Below, in pieces: positions 17,963 through 26,913 of a stretch of DNA of 36,950 bases. A model generated the notes under the pieces. That model was given only the letters and a program-made list of their open reading frames with translations, did not search any database and had not been told where the DNA came from. The stretch is from assembly GCA_947169385.1 (NCBI GenBank), contig CAMVPR010000026.1, positions 1-36,950 of the forward strand, given 5' to 3'. A program made the translations under genes and the position numbers. The stretch is from an uncultured Lachnospiraceae bacterium (GTDB taxonomy: Bacteria; Bacillota; Clostridia; Lachnospirales; Lachnospiraceae). Every line of letters begins with the position of its first letter. The first letter of the stretch is position 1.

Positions 17963-17988
17963 GCCGGAGTGATTTCACTCCGGCTTTT
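17963..17988 (+). terminator. Intrinsic terminator of purB (first)
   Basis: GCCGGAGTGA (17963-17972) and TCACTCCGGC (17975-17984) form a perfect stem followed by TTTT. Confidence 0.9.
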
Positions 17989-18014
17989 AATAACCTGTTC
18001 ATAAAGGACACGCT

Positions 18015-18040
18015 AAGGGGCTTTGTTAGCCTCTTTTTTT
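18015..18040 (+). terminator. Second tandem terminator after purB
   Basis: AAGGGGCT (18015-18022) pairs with AGCCTCTT (18028-18035) through one G-U pair, loop TTGTT, followed by a T-run to 18040. It insulates the downstream transporter cassette from purB. Confidence 0.8.
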
Positions 18041-18044
18041 GTGC

Positions 18045-18075
18045 GTAAGAATTTGGTAAGAATTATTAATAATTC
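18045..18075 (+). promoter_or_regulatory. Direct repeat and palindrome, candidate response-regulator operator
   Basis: GTAAGAATT occurs twice with an 11-base period (18045-18053 and 18056-18064), the layout expected for OmpR-family regulators bound as head-to-tail dimers. It runs into a perfect 16-base palindrome GAATTATTAATAATTC (18060-18075). A near copy ATAAGAATT lies at 18115-18123 beside the ribosome binding site. A weak -10 (TATAGT, 18103-18108) without a good -35 would suit an activated promoter. Confidence 0.5.
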
Positions 18076-18142
18076 TGTAAAGATGTATCAGAAATGAGGT
18101 GATATAGTAGTATCATAAGAATTGTAAAGGAGAAGATTAGCT

Positions 18143-18901
18143 ATGGATACAATACTAAAAACAGAAAAACTATGTAAGTCTTTTTCAAATGCAGGACTTC
18201 AGCAACATGTAATAAAGAATATGGATTTAGAAATATACGAAGGTGACTTTACGGTAATCATGGGTTCATCGGGATCAGGTAAGAGTACTTTACTGTACGC
18301 GTTGTCGGGAATGGATAAACCTACTCTTGGTAAGGTGTATTTTGGAAAAGAAGAGATATCAGGACTTAACAACGATCAGCTTGCGGTGTTTAGAAGAAAG
18401 AATTGTGGCTTCGTTTTCCAAAGCATTTATCTCTTGGATAATATGAATGTATTCGACAATATAATGACTGGAGCGCTTGTGGTACAGAAGAATTCACCTG
18501 AGCTAATAGATCGCGTTAAGACGCTTCTTAAGAAAGTCGGAATAGAGGAGGATATGTGGAAGAAATACCCTAATCAGTTGTCAGGTGGTGAATGTCAGAG
18601 AGTAGGTATTGTGAGAGCTGTTATTAACAATCCGAAGATTCTTTTTGCGGATGAGCCGACCGGAGCGCTCAACTCTTCATCAGGTCAGGATGTTCTTGAT
18701 GTATTTACAGACCTTCATAAACGCGGACAGAGTATAGTTATGGTAACACATGATATTAAGACTGCTCTTAGAGGTTCAAGAGTAATATACCTAAGAGACG
18801 GGGATGTCGTAGGAGAGCACAGAATGCAAGATTATGAGACGGATGATTTGACCAAGAGAAGAGAGTCGTTACAGGATTTCTTAAATGAGATGGGATGGTA
18901 G
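18143..18901 (+). CDS. ABC transporter ATP-binding protein (MacB/BceA-like)
   Basis: ATPase subunit of a type VII (FtsX-fold) ABC system. Seen: Walker A GSSGSGKST (41-49), Q-loop VFQSIY (91-96), signature LSGGECQR (146-153), Walker B ILFADEPTGAL (166-176) and the switch histidine in VTHD. Length 252 residues is typical. AGGAG at 18128-18132 precedes ATG 18143. The permease begins 3 bases after its stop codon. Such pairs extrude or dislodge peptide antibiotics, lipids or lipoproteins, or do mechanical work on envelope proteins, rather than importing nutrients. A two-component system at the end of the cluster suggests inducible expression. Confidence 0.93.
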   Translation: MDTILKTEKLCKSFSNAGLQQHVIKNMDLEIYEGDFTVIMGSSGSGKSTLLYALSGMDKPTLGKVYFGKEEISGLNNDQLAVFRRKNCGFVFQSIYLLDNMNVFDNIMTGALVVQKNSPELIDRVKTLLKKVGIEEDMWKKYPNQLSGGECQRVGIVRAVINNPKILFADEPTGALNSSSGQDVLDVFTDLHKRGQSIVMVTHDIKTALRGSRVIYLRDGDVVGEHRMQDYETDDLTKRRESLQDFLNEMGW

Positions 18902-18904
18902 ACT

Positions 18905-21391
18905 ATGAATAAGATTTTAAGATTATCATTTGCAAATATAAAAAAGCACAAGAGAGAATCCATTCTTTTTATGATTCTTATTACGCTTGGAATAGTACTT
19001 CTTTCAGCATCTGTATCTGCTGTTTTAGGAATCAAAAAGATAACGCCTAAAATGGTTAAAGAAAGCGGATGCTTTAATAACCTGGTGCGTTTTGATCAGA
19101 AGTACTATTCGGAGAAATATTTGGAATTCCTTAAAGACAATAAGGATGTTGAAAGATTCGATCACACAAGTGTTGTAACTGATATTATTAAGGTTAAGAA
19201 TTATCAAGGCTTGGGTGAAGACATGCTCGTAGATATCAGTTTTGTTCCCGAAAGCGGAGAGCGAAGCATGGAGAGTTTTAAAACTGATGTGGATTTTAAT
19301 TCAGTTGAGCATCCTATTGTGCTCTCCAAGACGAACAAAGACAGTTTAGAAGTTAAAAAAGGTGATGAATTAACAATCGCTTGGGATAATAAGGAATTCA
19401 CTTTTACTATTATAGGCTTTTATGAAACAGGGCTTTGGGATCTTGGAACTAAGATGGTAGTAAGTGAAGATGATTTTAGATTCCTTGAAAACTGCATGGA
19501 ACGATATGAAACAGTTGGTATTACAACGGCTGACGGAGTTGACAATAAAGCGTTATTGAAAGAATTTAAGGACTACTGTGAGGAAGCGTCAATAAATGAT
19601 ATTTCAGGCGGAGTAAGCGATCTTGCCTATGAAGACATTGTTTCGGCAAATGATATAAACATGTCGTTACTTAGCATCATAATTATGATGATGTCAGCGG
19701 TAATAGTCATTGCGATTATGGTTATGATTCGGTTTAGGATAGTCAGCGATATCAAAGAACAGATTGTATCAATCGGCGTGCTTGAGGCTATGGGATACAC
19801 ATCGGGACAGATTGCTGCCGCTTACATTTTCGAATATGTATTAATCGCGGTGTTCAGCACTTTGATAGGAATTGCTCCTGCTTTTTTGGCTGCAAAAGGA
19901 CTGTTAAAAAACGCAGCATCTTCAATATATTATTCGGGTGAGGTAGATGTTCCTGTTGTTCCAATCGCGATATGTACACTTTCGTTTGTTGTTTTTGTTG
20001 GTGTAGTGGCGCTCTCAAGGGCGATGTCTGTCAGAAAATATCCACCTGTTATGGCGTTTAGAAAGGGTATCGATACCCATAATTTTAAGAAGACTATCTT
20101 GCCGCTTGAGAATACCAGGAGCAATGTACATATTCGCCTTGCTCTTAAAGATTTGTTCCAAAATGCTAAGAATCACATAGGTTTATCGGTGTGTATTATG
20201 GCGTGTACAGTTTTGGTATTGCTTGGATTCTTGATAGGCAGCTTTTTGGGGAAACCGGATAATATACTAAACGCAGTGTGCGGACACGAGCTTTGTGATA
20301 TAAGGATTGAGGCGACCGGTAATGTTGAACCTGAAGCATTTGCCAAAGAACTTAGTGAAATGTCTGAGGTTAAAAAAGTTTTGACACCGGCTGATGGTTT
20401 GGGAGTTAAGGTAAATGATGGGGACGATTCGAGAGGGCTTGAAGTTTATGATGACTATTCTAAAACCTCAACTATCATTGTGACTGAAGGAAGATTACCG
20501 GAGCATGAAAATGAGATAGCAGTAGCCGTTCAGGCGATGAAAACAATAGGCGTTAAACTTGGTGATACAATTACTGTTGAACATGCCAAAGTTAAAAAGA
20601 AATACGTTATTACCGGAATAGTTAACTCTGCTGTTGATTCGAATACAGTTTATCTTACAACTGATGGATTTAAACTTATGAGTCCGGCATATAAACCGTC
20701 AACATTTGATATCTATCTAAACGATGATGTTGATAAGAAAGAATTTGCGGATCTTTTAAGAAATCGTTACGGTAAGGAAATAGCGGAGTATAAGGACGAC
20801 AAAATTGATGGAGATTCCTTAGAAGAACAGATAAAGAGCACTGCCAATAAAAAGATGGCAGAGGCTATGCTTGAAAATGGAGTCAGTTATATGGAATACT
20901 CTGTTCGCGTGGGAGATAAGGTTATTACCGGCAGCACCTCGTTAATGAAGATAAAAACTTTGACATTTGTCAGAGAGGAAAATGAAGAGATTGCGCATAT
21001 GTTTTGCGTTTCGATTACAGGAATTGCAGTGATTCTTATGGCGGTATCTGCGATTGTGGTGATTCTTATTCTTTCGATTCTGATGGCATCAACTATCAGA
21101 AAACAATATAGAGAACTCGGAATTATGAAGGGATTGGGATATACGTCTAGGGAACTTAAGTTTCAGATGGCATTTCGTATTATTCCGGTTGCACTTATGG
21201 GTGTTATATTAGGAACAATATTAGCGATGCTCTTGATGAAGGTTGTAGACGCATATGTTGCTAAGATAGCAGTTTCAGTGTTTTCTGTTGTGTTTATGGA
21301 TTTAGCAATTCTTTTCTACTGCTTTATCTGTGCATATATATGTGCTAAAAGAATCAAGAAGATATCAGTTTATGAATTGATTTCGGAATAA
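18905..21391 (+). CDS. FtsX/MacB-type ABC transporter permease
   Basis: Membrane partner of the preceding ATPase, 828 residues. It is an internal duplication of the FtsX unit: TM1 (~19-40), a large extracellular domain (~45-250), three TMs (~254-276, 305-330, 350-371), then TM5 (~426-447), a second extracellular domain (~450-690) and three final TMs. Each half keeps the cytoplasmic coupling helix (GVLEAMGYTSGQI and GIMKGLGYTSREL). This eight-TM layout differs from the ten-TM BceB permeases. AAA lysine codons look more frequent here than in the flanking housekeeping genes, a by-eye hint of separate origin. The substrate is unknown. Confidence 0.88.
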   Translation: MNKILRLSFANIKKHKRESILFMILITLGIVLLSASVSAVLGIKKITPKMVKESGCFNNLVRFDQKYYSEKYLEFLKDNKDVERFDHTSVVTDIIKVKNYQGLGEDMLVDISFVPESGERSMESFKTDVDFNSVEHPIVLSKTNKDSLEVKKGDELTIAWDNKEFTFTIIGFYETGLWDLGTKMVVSEDDFRFLENCMERYETVGITTADGVDNKALLKEFKDYCEEASINDISGGVSDLAYEDIVSANDINMSLLSIIIMMMSAVIVIAIMVMIRFRIVSDIKEQIVSIGVLEAMGYTSGQIAAAYIFEYVLIAVFSTLIGIAPAFLAAKGLLKNAASSIYYSGEVDVPVVPIAICTLSFVVFVGVVALSRAMSVRKYPPVMAFRKGIDTHNFKKTILPLENTRSNVHIRLALKDLFQNAKNHIGLSVCIMACTVLVLLGFLIGSFLGKPDNILNAVCGHELCDIRIEATGNVEPEAFAKELSEMSEVKKVLTPADGLGVKVNDGDDSRGLEVYDDYSKTSTIIVTEGRLPEHENEIAVAVQAMKTIGVKLGDTITVEHAKVKKKYVITGIVNSAVDSNTVYLTTDGFKLMSPAYKPSTFDIYLNDDVDKKEFADLLRNRYGKEIAEYKDDKIDGDSLEEQIKSTANKKMAEAMLENGVSYMEYSVRVGDKVITGSTSLMKIKTLTFVREENEEIAHMFCVSITGIAVILMAVSAIVVILILSILMASTIRKQYRELGIMKGLGYTSRELKFQMAFRIIPVALMGVILGTILAMLLMKVVDAYVAKIAVSVFSVVFMDLAILFYCFICAYICAKRIKKISVYELISE

Positions 21392-21410
21392 TAGTCAGTG
21401 AGGTGAAAAA

Positions 21411-23273
21411 ATGTCAAAGAAGATAATGAAATTGTATGTTGGAGTTATCGTAGCATTTCTATTGGTAGTCTCAACTACTCCTGCAAATGCAGACAATATA
21501 GAAAATGACAGCGTATTAAATATCGCTTCTGTCAGCAAAATGTATGTGACAACAGCTGCAATGCAATTGGTCGATAAGGGATTGGTGAATCTTGATGCTC
21601 CTGTTACGGATTATATTCCTGATTTTAAGATGGCAGATGAACGTTATAAGGACATTACGGTAAGGATGCTTATGAACCATACTTCTGGTTTGATGGGATC
21701 AATCTATGAAGGCGCTTTACTCTTTGATGAAAAGAGTAGTGAGTATCATGATAGTTTTTTAAATAAGCTTTCAAAAGAGAGTTTAAAGAGTGATCCGGGT
21801 TCGTTTAACTGTTATTGCAATGACGGTTTTACTTTGCTTGAGATTTTGGTTGAGAGAGTAAGCAAGATGAGCTTTACGGATTATCTTAAAGAGTATATCA
21901 CTAAACCGCTTTCTATGAATCACACAGGAACTCTTTTTGATACCGATTTTGATAAGCAGATTCCGGTGTATATAAATGGTAATGTCAGGCTCGCTAATCA
22001 GGTTCCACAGCTTATCGGAGCAGGTGGTATAATGTCAAATGCCAAAGATGTTTCGGAGTTTGGTTCTGCATTTTTTACCGGAAATAATATCCTTCTTTCT
22101 GAAAAGTCAAAGAATGAAATGGCCAAGAATAACAAAGAGGGTATATTCGGTGAGGCATTTGGTCTTGGCTGGGATACTGTTGAGAAGGATGATTATAAAA
22201 AGTCAGGAGTTACTGTTCTCTCAAAAGGCGGAGACACTTCACAACATGCCAACCTTTTAGTTGCGCCTGACCAGAAGATTAGTGTTGCGGTTCTTTCTTC
22301 CGGTGGCTCAAGCACTAATTGTGAAGAGGTTTGTTTAGATCTTTTGGATGTTGCACTTAAGGAGCAGGGAATAAATATTGAACATCCGGAAGAAAAGCCT
22401 GAGCTTGTTGATGTTATACCGGATGATTATCTTAAATACGAGGGGCTATATGCCAATACAGAAAAGGTTTTAAAGATAACATTTCCTGATAAATGTTATA
22501 TGCAGATAGTTTCGGTCACATCAGACAACGAGTTTGAAGAAAAGTATATGTACACCGAGGACGGTAATTTTGTATCAGTCAACGGAGATGTTAAGGCGGG
22601 GAACGCAATTCCTGTAAAGCCTTACGAAGTGATATCATTTGAAGAAAAAGAGGGACAGGTATATGTAACTATGCCTAAAGCCGGTTGTCAGCTTTATAAG
22701 GTGCCTGATAAGAAGGTGGATGATAAGGTACAAAAATCGTGGGAAGAGCGTAACGGTGTTTCGTACTATCTCGTTAACGCAAAACCTTCTGACGAGAGTT
22801 ATCTTGAAAATACTCGCATTAAACTCTGCACAAGCAATCAGGCTAAAGGGTTTGTAAACGGTTATTCTATAGAGGATTCGAATAATCTTAAGTATGATTT
22901 TATTATGCCGGGCACGGCTTCAAGAGATATCAGTAACGCTTGCATAGAAAATGTTAACGGCAAGGAGTATATGTGCTTGGATGACCTTGGATTCAGAATG
23001 ATTTCTGAAAAAGATATTCCTACATTTGACGACAGCGTTAGTAAGGTAGAACTAAAGACAGGTGAGGCAAGCTGGTATAAGATAGAAGGTGCCAAAGATG
23101 AGACTGTTCATCTTGAAGTGCCTGATAATGCTTCTGTTTACGTATACGACAAATACATGAATGTCAAGTATTCCAGTTATATGATTAAATATGGGTATAG
23201 CGTTCCGTTGCCTGAATATGGTATGATAGTATTTGTAGGAGAAAATGGTTCGACAGTTAATATCGGTCGCTAG
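21411..23273 (+). CDS. Secreted serine hydrolase (class C beta-lactamase/DD-peptidase family)
   Basis: A 620-residue exported protein with a signal peptide (~1-27, ending PANADN). The penicillin-recognising fold is shown by SVSK (S40 nucleophile, K43), YCN (Y135-N137) and a GGDTSQH element in place of KTG. HTSGL and LMNH are typical of this family. Only about a dozen residues separate the signal peptide from SxxK, whereas relatives usually have some 40 more forming the first strands, so the N-terminal part seems missing. The last ~270 residues form strand-rich domains of unknown role. GAGGTG precedes ATG 21411. Located between the permease and the regulator genes, it probably works with the transporter at the cell surface. 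Confidence 0.82.
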   Translation: MSKKIMKLYVGVIVAFLLVVSTTPANADNIENDSVLNIASVSKMYVTTAAMQLVDKGLVNLDAPVTDYIPDFKMADERYKDITVRMLMNHTSGLMGSIYEGALLFDEKSSEYHDSFLNKLSKESLKSDPGSFNCYCNDGFTLLEILVERVSKMSFTDYLKEYITKPLSMNHTGTLFDTDFDKQIPVYINGNVRLANQVPQLIGAGGIMSNAKDVSEFGSAFFTGNNILLSEKSKNEMAKNNKEGIFGEAFGLGWDTVEKDDYKKSGVTVLSKGGDTSQHANLLVAPDQKISVAVLSSGGSSTNCEEVCLDLLDVALKEQGINIEHPEEKPELVDVIPDDYLKYEGLYANTEKVLKITFPDKCYMQIVSVTSDNEFEEKYMYTEDGNFVSVNGDVKAGNAIPVKPYEVISFEEKEGQVYVTMPKAGCQLYKVPDKKVDDKVQKSWEERNGVSYYLVNAKPSDESYLENTRIKLCTSNQAKGFVNGYSIEDSNNLKYDFIMPGTASRDISNACIENVNGKEYMCLDDLGFRMISEKDIPTFDDSVSKVELKTGEASWYKIEGAKDETVHLEVPDNASVYVYDKYMNVKYSSYMIKYGYSVPLPEYGMIVFVGENGSTVNIGR

Positions 23274-23295
23274 CTTATCAGGAGGAAGTCTTTCA

Positions 23296-24024
23296 ATGAT
23301 ATACCAATGTCTGATTGTGGATGACGATCTCACAATCGCCGAGAATACAGCGGAATACTTTAATATATTTGATATATCTACGGCTTATGTCACAAGTTAT
23401 GACGAGGCGATATCATTTCTTCAGAATAATGAGACTTCGCTCGTACTTTTAGATATCAATTTAGGTGACAGAACCGGATTTGAACTCTGCAAGAAGATAC
23501 GCTTAGAGTTTGATATGCCGATTCTGTTCATCAGTGCAAGGAAGAGTGACGACGATATTCTTACGGCGCTTAATATTGGCGGAGACGATTATATCAGCAA
23601 ACCGTTTTCTATGAGTATCCTCCTTGCCAAAGTTAAGGCAGTTCTTAATCGATACGAGAAAGCTTTAGACGTGGCTAAGGTGGCGGCTGAATCGGTAGGA
23701 CAATCGGAGGGCGTTGATACCTCCGGTGACAGAATTACTATCACCGATAACATTTTCCTTGACACATCTACACATAAGTTGATTAAGGACGGGGAAGAGA
23801 CGGAATTAAAAGTCAGAGAATATAACATGCTTCTTTATATTCTTAATAACAGAGGAAGAGTCGTCACGAAGGATGAGCTTCTTAAAGAAGCCTGGGAAGA
23901 TGAATTTATCGGAGAAGGAACCTTGCCGGTTCATGCAAGACGCATCAGAAAGAAGTTAGAGGAAGATCCGGATAATCCAAAGATACTTAAGACTATCTGG
24001 GGCGTGGGGTATATGATTGAATGA
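23296..24024 (+). CDS. OmpR-family response regulator
   Basis: Two-domain transcription factor of 242 residues. The receiver has the acidic pocket (DDD, 9-11), the phospho-accepting D53 in LLDINLGD, S80 and K102 in SKPF. The C-terminal winged helix (~150-242) shows the family pattern VREYNMLLYIL...GRVVTKDELLKEAW...VHARRIRKKLE...GVGYMIE. ATG 23296 is chosen since AGGAGG (23280-23285) lies 10 bases upstream; an in-frame start 51 bases earlier would run into the hydrolase gene. It overlaps the kinase gene by four bases. The direct repeat at 18045-18064 is its most likely target. Confidence 0.94.
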   Translation: MIYQCLIVDDDLTIAENTAEYFNIFDISTAYVTSYDEAISFLQNNETSLVLLDINLGDRTGFELCKKIRLEFDMPILFISARKSDDDILTALNIGGDDYISKPFSMSILLAKVKAVLNRYEKALDVAKVAAESVGQSEGVDTSGDRITITDNIFLDTSTHKLIKDGEETELKVREYNMLLYILNNRGRVVTKDELLKEAWEDEFIGEGTLPVHARRIRKKLEEDPDNPKILKTIWGVGYMIE

Positions 24025-25298
24025 TGAAAGGTTTTAAAGCATTTCTTATATATTTATCATTGGTGATTGTTTTGGCGTTCTCGCTACTGTTTATGGTAGC
24101 GGGATCGTCTCGTTATACGGAAGTTGACAGCATAAAGCTTAATGGAATGGTTCAGACTGTTAAAGAGAATTGGCACAATCTTGATGCTTTAAGAGAAATG
24201 AAATTGGATGTTGATATGCTTGTTTTCGATAAGGAGGATGAGAAGCTTTATGAGACATCTAACATAGTCTTTGACGGCATAGATGTGCCGCTTGACGCTG
24301 TGAAAGAGAGTTATATTACAATGCCTGTTAACGACAAAGACAAGTTTCTTGGAACGGTGGTATTTGCTAACTCTTCTAAGGTTTCGTATCAGAAGACGGT
24401 TACTAAGCTGTTTTTAATCACATTAGCTATAGCAGGTGTACTGTTGATTTCATATGTTGTATTTATATATTACATTAACAGAAGTATTATCAAGCCTTTC
24501 AATCGAATGAAAGAATTCGCTACGCTTGTTGCTCAGGGCAGACTTGATGAGCCTCTTATTATGGATAAGAACAATGTCTTCGGAGTTTTTACTGAAAGTT
24601 TTGACATAATGAGAGAAGAGTTAAAGGCATCAAAGCAAAGGGAGATTGCTTTGAAAATGAAAGAGAAGGAATTGATTGCATCTTTAAGTCATGACCTTAA
24701 GACTCCTGTTACAGGGATTGGGGCTATATGTGGTGTTCTTTCGGTTAAGGTACAGGATGAGTATTTAAAAGCTAAGATTGACAATATTGAGCAGAAGACT
24801 CATGAAATTAATACGCTCTTAAATGATCTTCTGGCTTCAGCGTTAGATGACTTGGGTGAGATGAATGTAAGCATTTCTGAAGAGGAATCGTCAATTCTTA
24901 ACACGATTGTTAAAGAGCATGATGTCTATGGCAAGGTTGTGGCTGGCGAAGCTCCGGAGTGCATTTTAAATATCGACAAGAATCGCATGTCTCAGGTTAT
25001 CGGTAACATTATAAACAACTCTTACAAATATGCTGATACCAAGATAGATATAACATACGGATTTAATGGTAAGTATTTGGAAATGAGGATTAAAGATTAC
25101 GGAGATGGAGTTGATCCTGAGGATGTCGACTTCCTTGCCAATAAATTCTATCGCGGTAAGAAGAATACTGCCGGTAAAGAGGGAAGCGGATTAGGATTAT
25201 ACATTTCCACGGAATTGATGAAGAAGATGCAAGGTCAGCTCATATGTATAAGCAATAATGACGGCTTTGAAGTGATGCTTTTGATTCCGTTGGCATAG
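24021..25298 (+). CDS. Sensor histidine kinase
   Basis: Membrane sensor of 425 residues, partner of the preceding regulator, with which it overlaps at ATGA. TM1 (7-27), an extracellular domain of about 100 residues (28-129), TM2 (130-151), HAMP (~152-205), the dimerisation helix with H224 in SLSHDLKTPV, and an ATPase domain with N-box IGNIINNSYKY, G1 DYGDGVD and G2 GSGLGLYIS. The sizable outer domain distinguishes it from BceS-type intramembrane kinases, so it may sense a ligand directly. A second ATG one codon later is equally possible as start. Confidence 0.93.
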   Translation: MMKGFKAFLIYLSLVIVLAFSLLFMVAGSSRYTEVDSIKLNGMVQTVKENWHNLDALREMKLDVDMLVFDKEDEKLYETSNIVFDGIDVPLDAVKESYITMPVNDKDKFLGTVVFANSSKVSYQKTVTKLFLITLAIAGVLLISYVVFIYYINRSIIKPFNRMKEFATLVAQGRLDEPLIMDKNNVFGVFTESFDIMREELKASKQREIALKMKEKELIASLSHDLKTPVTGIGAICGVLSVKVQDEYLKAKIDNIEQKTHEINTLLNDLLASALDDLGEMNVSISEEESSILNTIVKEHDVYGKVVAGEAPECILNIDKNRMSQVIGNIINNSYKYADTKIDITYGFNGKYLEMRIKDYGDGVDPEDVDFLANKFYRGKKNTAGKEGSGLGLYISTELMKKMQGQLICISNNDGFEVMLLIPLA

Positions 25299-25350
25299 AG
25301 TACTGTTGGCATTTTATAATTGGATATCACTCCGGCATTTTACTTTTTTC

Positions 25351-25379
25351 TTGATTTATAAGCGTATATATGATATTCT
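25351..25379 (+). promoter_or_regulatory. Sigma-A promoter candidate of purA
   Basis: TTGATT (25351-25356) and TATTCT (25374-25379) are 17 bases apart, about 90 bases before purA. A GTGTTG/CAACAC stem lies in the leader. No PurR box or purine riboswitch core was recognised. Confidence 0.45.
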
Positions 25380-25467
25380 GTTATTTGTGTTGTTTGTAGA
25401 ATTAGCAACACTGTTTCATTTTATTGTTTTATGTCTGTTTAAGACGCAATTTAGGAGGCTTTTATAA

Positions 25468-26763
25468 ATGGTTAAAGCAATCGTGGGCGCTAACTGGGGC
25501 GACGAGGGTAAAGGTAAGATTACGGATATGATGGCCGAGGATTCGGATATCATCGTACGTTTTCAAGGTGGAGCAAATGCAGGACATACGATAGTTAACA
25601 ACTATGGTAAGTTTGCACTTCACTCACTTCCATCAGGAGTTTTTTATAACCACACAACAAGCATTATCGGTAATGGTGTGGCACTTAACATTCCTGTGTT
25701 ATTTAACGAGATCAAGTCAATTGTGGACAAGGGAGTACCTGAGCCTAAGATTCTTGTATCAGATCGTTGTCAGATAGTTATGCCTTATCATATAGCATTT
25801 GATGAATATGAAGAGGAGAGACTTGGCAAGGCTTCGTTTGGTTCAACCAAGTCAGGTATTGCACCTTTCTATTCAGATAAATACGCTAAGATCGGTTTTC
25901 AGGTAAGTGAGCTTTTCGATGATGATACTTTACTTCCTAAAGTTAAGAAGATTTGCGAGCTTAAGAACGTTCAACTTAAGTATTTGTACAATAAGCCTGA
26001 ATTAAATGAAGAAGAGTTGATGAACACACTTCATGAGTACAGAGACATGGTTAAGCCATATGTATGTGATGTGTCATTATTCCTTGATAAAGCAATCAAA
26101 GAAGGTAAGACCATTCTTCTTGAGGGACAGTTAGGTTCAATGAAAGATCCTGATCACGGAATCTATCCTATGGTTACTTCATCTTCTACATTGGCAGCGT
26201 ACGGAGCTATCGGAGCCGGTATTCCTCCATACGAGATTAAGCAGATTGTAACAGTATGTAAGGCATACTCATCAGCAGTTGGTGCCGGTGCATTTGTAAG
26301 TGAGATATTAGAAGAGGATGTAGCTGACGAGTTGAGACGCCGCGGTGGAGACGGCGGAGAGTATGGTGCGACCACAGGTCGTCCAAGACGTATGGGATGG
26401 TTTGACTGTGTTGCTTCTAAGTATGGATGCAGACTTCAGGGTACAACTGATGTTGCTTTTACTGTGCTTGATGTACTTGGATACTTAGATGAGATCCCTG
26501 TTTGTGTAGGTTATGAGTACGAAGGTGAAGTGTTAACTGATTTCCCTGTTACTTGGAAGTTAGACAAATGTAAGCCGGTTCTTAAGAACCTTCCTGGTTG
26601 GAAGCAGGATATCAGAGGTATTAAGACCTATGAGGAGCTTCCTAAGGAGTGTAGGGATTACATTGAGTTTATTGAAGGTGAGATTGGATATCCTATTACA
26701 ATGGTTTCTAATGGACCGGGTAGGGAGGATATCATATATAGAGAGTCTGCTTTAAGTAAGTAA
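25468..26763 (+). CDS. purA: Adenylosuccinate synthetase
   Basis: Joins IMP and aspartate with GTP to form adenylosuccinate, the step before PurB in AMP synthesis. Seen: the P-loop-like WGDEGKGK (10-17), GGANAGHT with the catalytic histidine, GIAPFYSDK, EGQLGSMKDPDHG and TGRPRRMGWFD. Length 431 is normal. GGAGG shortly before ATG 25468 is the ribosome binding site. The last five codons plus stop are duplicated in tandem immediately after the gene (26749-26786). It is followed by a very long terminator hairpin. Confidence 0.96.
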   Translation: MVKAIVGANWGDEGKGKITDMMAEDSDIIVRFQGGANAGHTIVNNYGKFALHSLPSGVFYNHTTSIIGNGVALNIPVLFNEIKSIVDKGVPEPKILVSDRCQIVMPYHIAFDEYEEERLGKASFGSTKSGIAPFYSDKYAKIGFQVSELFDDDTLLPKVKKICELKNVQLKYLYNKPELNEEELMNTLHEYRDMVKPYVCDVSLFLDKAIKEGKTILLEGQLGSMKDPDHGIYPMVTSSSTLAAYGAIGAGIPPYEIKQIVTVCKAYSSAVGAGAFVSEILEEDVADELRRRGGDGGEYGATTGRPRRMGWFDCVASKYGCRLQGTTDVAFTVLDVLGYLDEIPVCVGYEYEGEVLTDFPVTWKLDKCKPVLKNLPGWKQDIRGIKTYEELPKECRDYIEFIEGEIGYPITMVSNGPGREDIIYRESALSK

Positions 26764-26786
26764 ATAAGCTTTAAGTAGGTAAATAA
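26749..26786 (+). repeat. 19-bp tandem duplication of the purA tail
   Basis: GCTTTAAGTAAGTAAATAA (26749-26767), which includes the purA stop codon, is followed directly by GCTTTAAGTAGGTAAATAA (26768-26786), one base different. Confidence 0.9.
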
Positions 26787-26913
26787 GAATATACGTAATG
26801 AGATATTATAATCACGACGAGTGTTTGCTGCTCATGGACCGTGGGTCTAAATTGCAGCAAACACCCGTCGTGATTTTTTATTTACTGGGGGATATATTTA
26901 TTTACCTACTTAA
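26771..26913 (+). repeat. Inverted repeat enclosing the purA terminator
   Basis: TTAAGTAGGTAAATAA (26771-26786) recurs as its exact reverse complement at 26898-26913. The terminator hairpin (26810-26875) lies inside, and the parts between are loosely complementary, so about 145 bases form one imperfect palindrome. Confidence 0.8.
26810..26879 (+). terminator. Very long terminator hairpin after purA
   Basis: AATCACGACG (26810-26819) pairs with CGTCGTGATT (26866-26875), and after one mismatch GTGTTTGCTGC (26821-26831) pairs with GCAGCAAACAC (26854-26864); the loop holds a further 5-bp stem (GGACC/GGTCT). A T-run follows to 26879. At 21 bp plus the inner stem it is far longer than the other terminators here. 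Confidence 0.85.

Noticed and set aside
18143-25298. Classic BceRS-BceAB peptide resistance module
   Set aside because: The permease has two FtsX units with about eight TMs and the kinase has a ~100-residue outer domain, unlike BceB and BceS.
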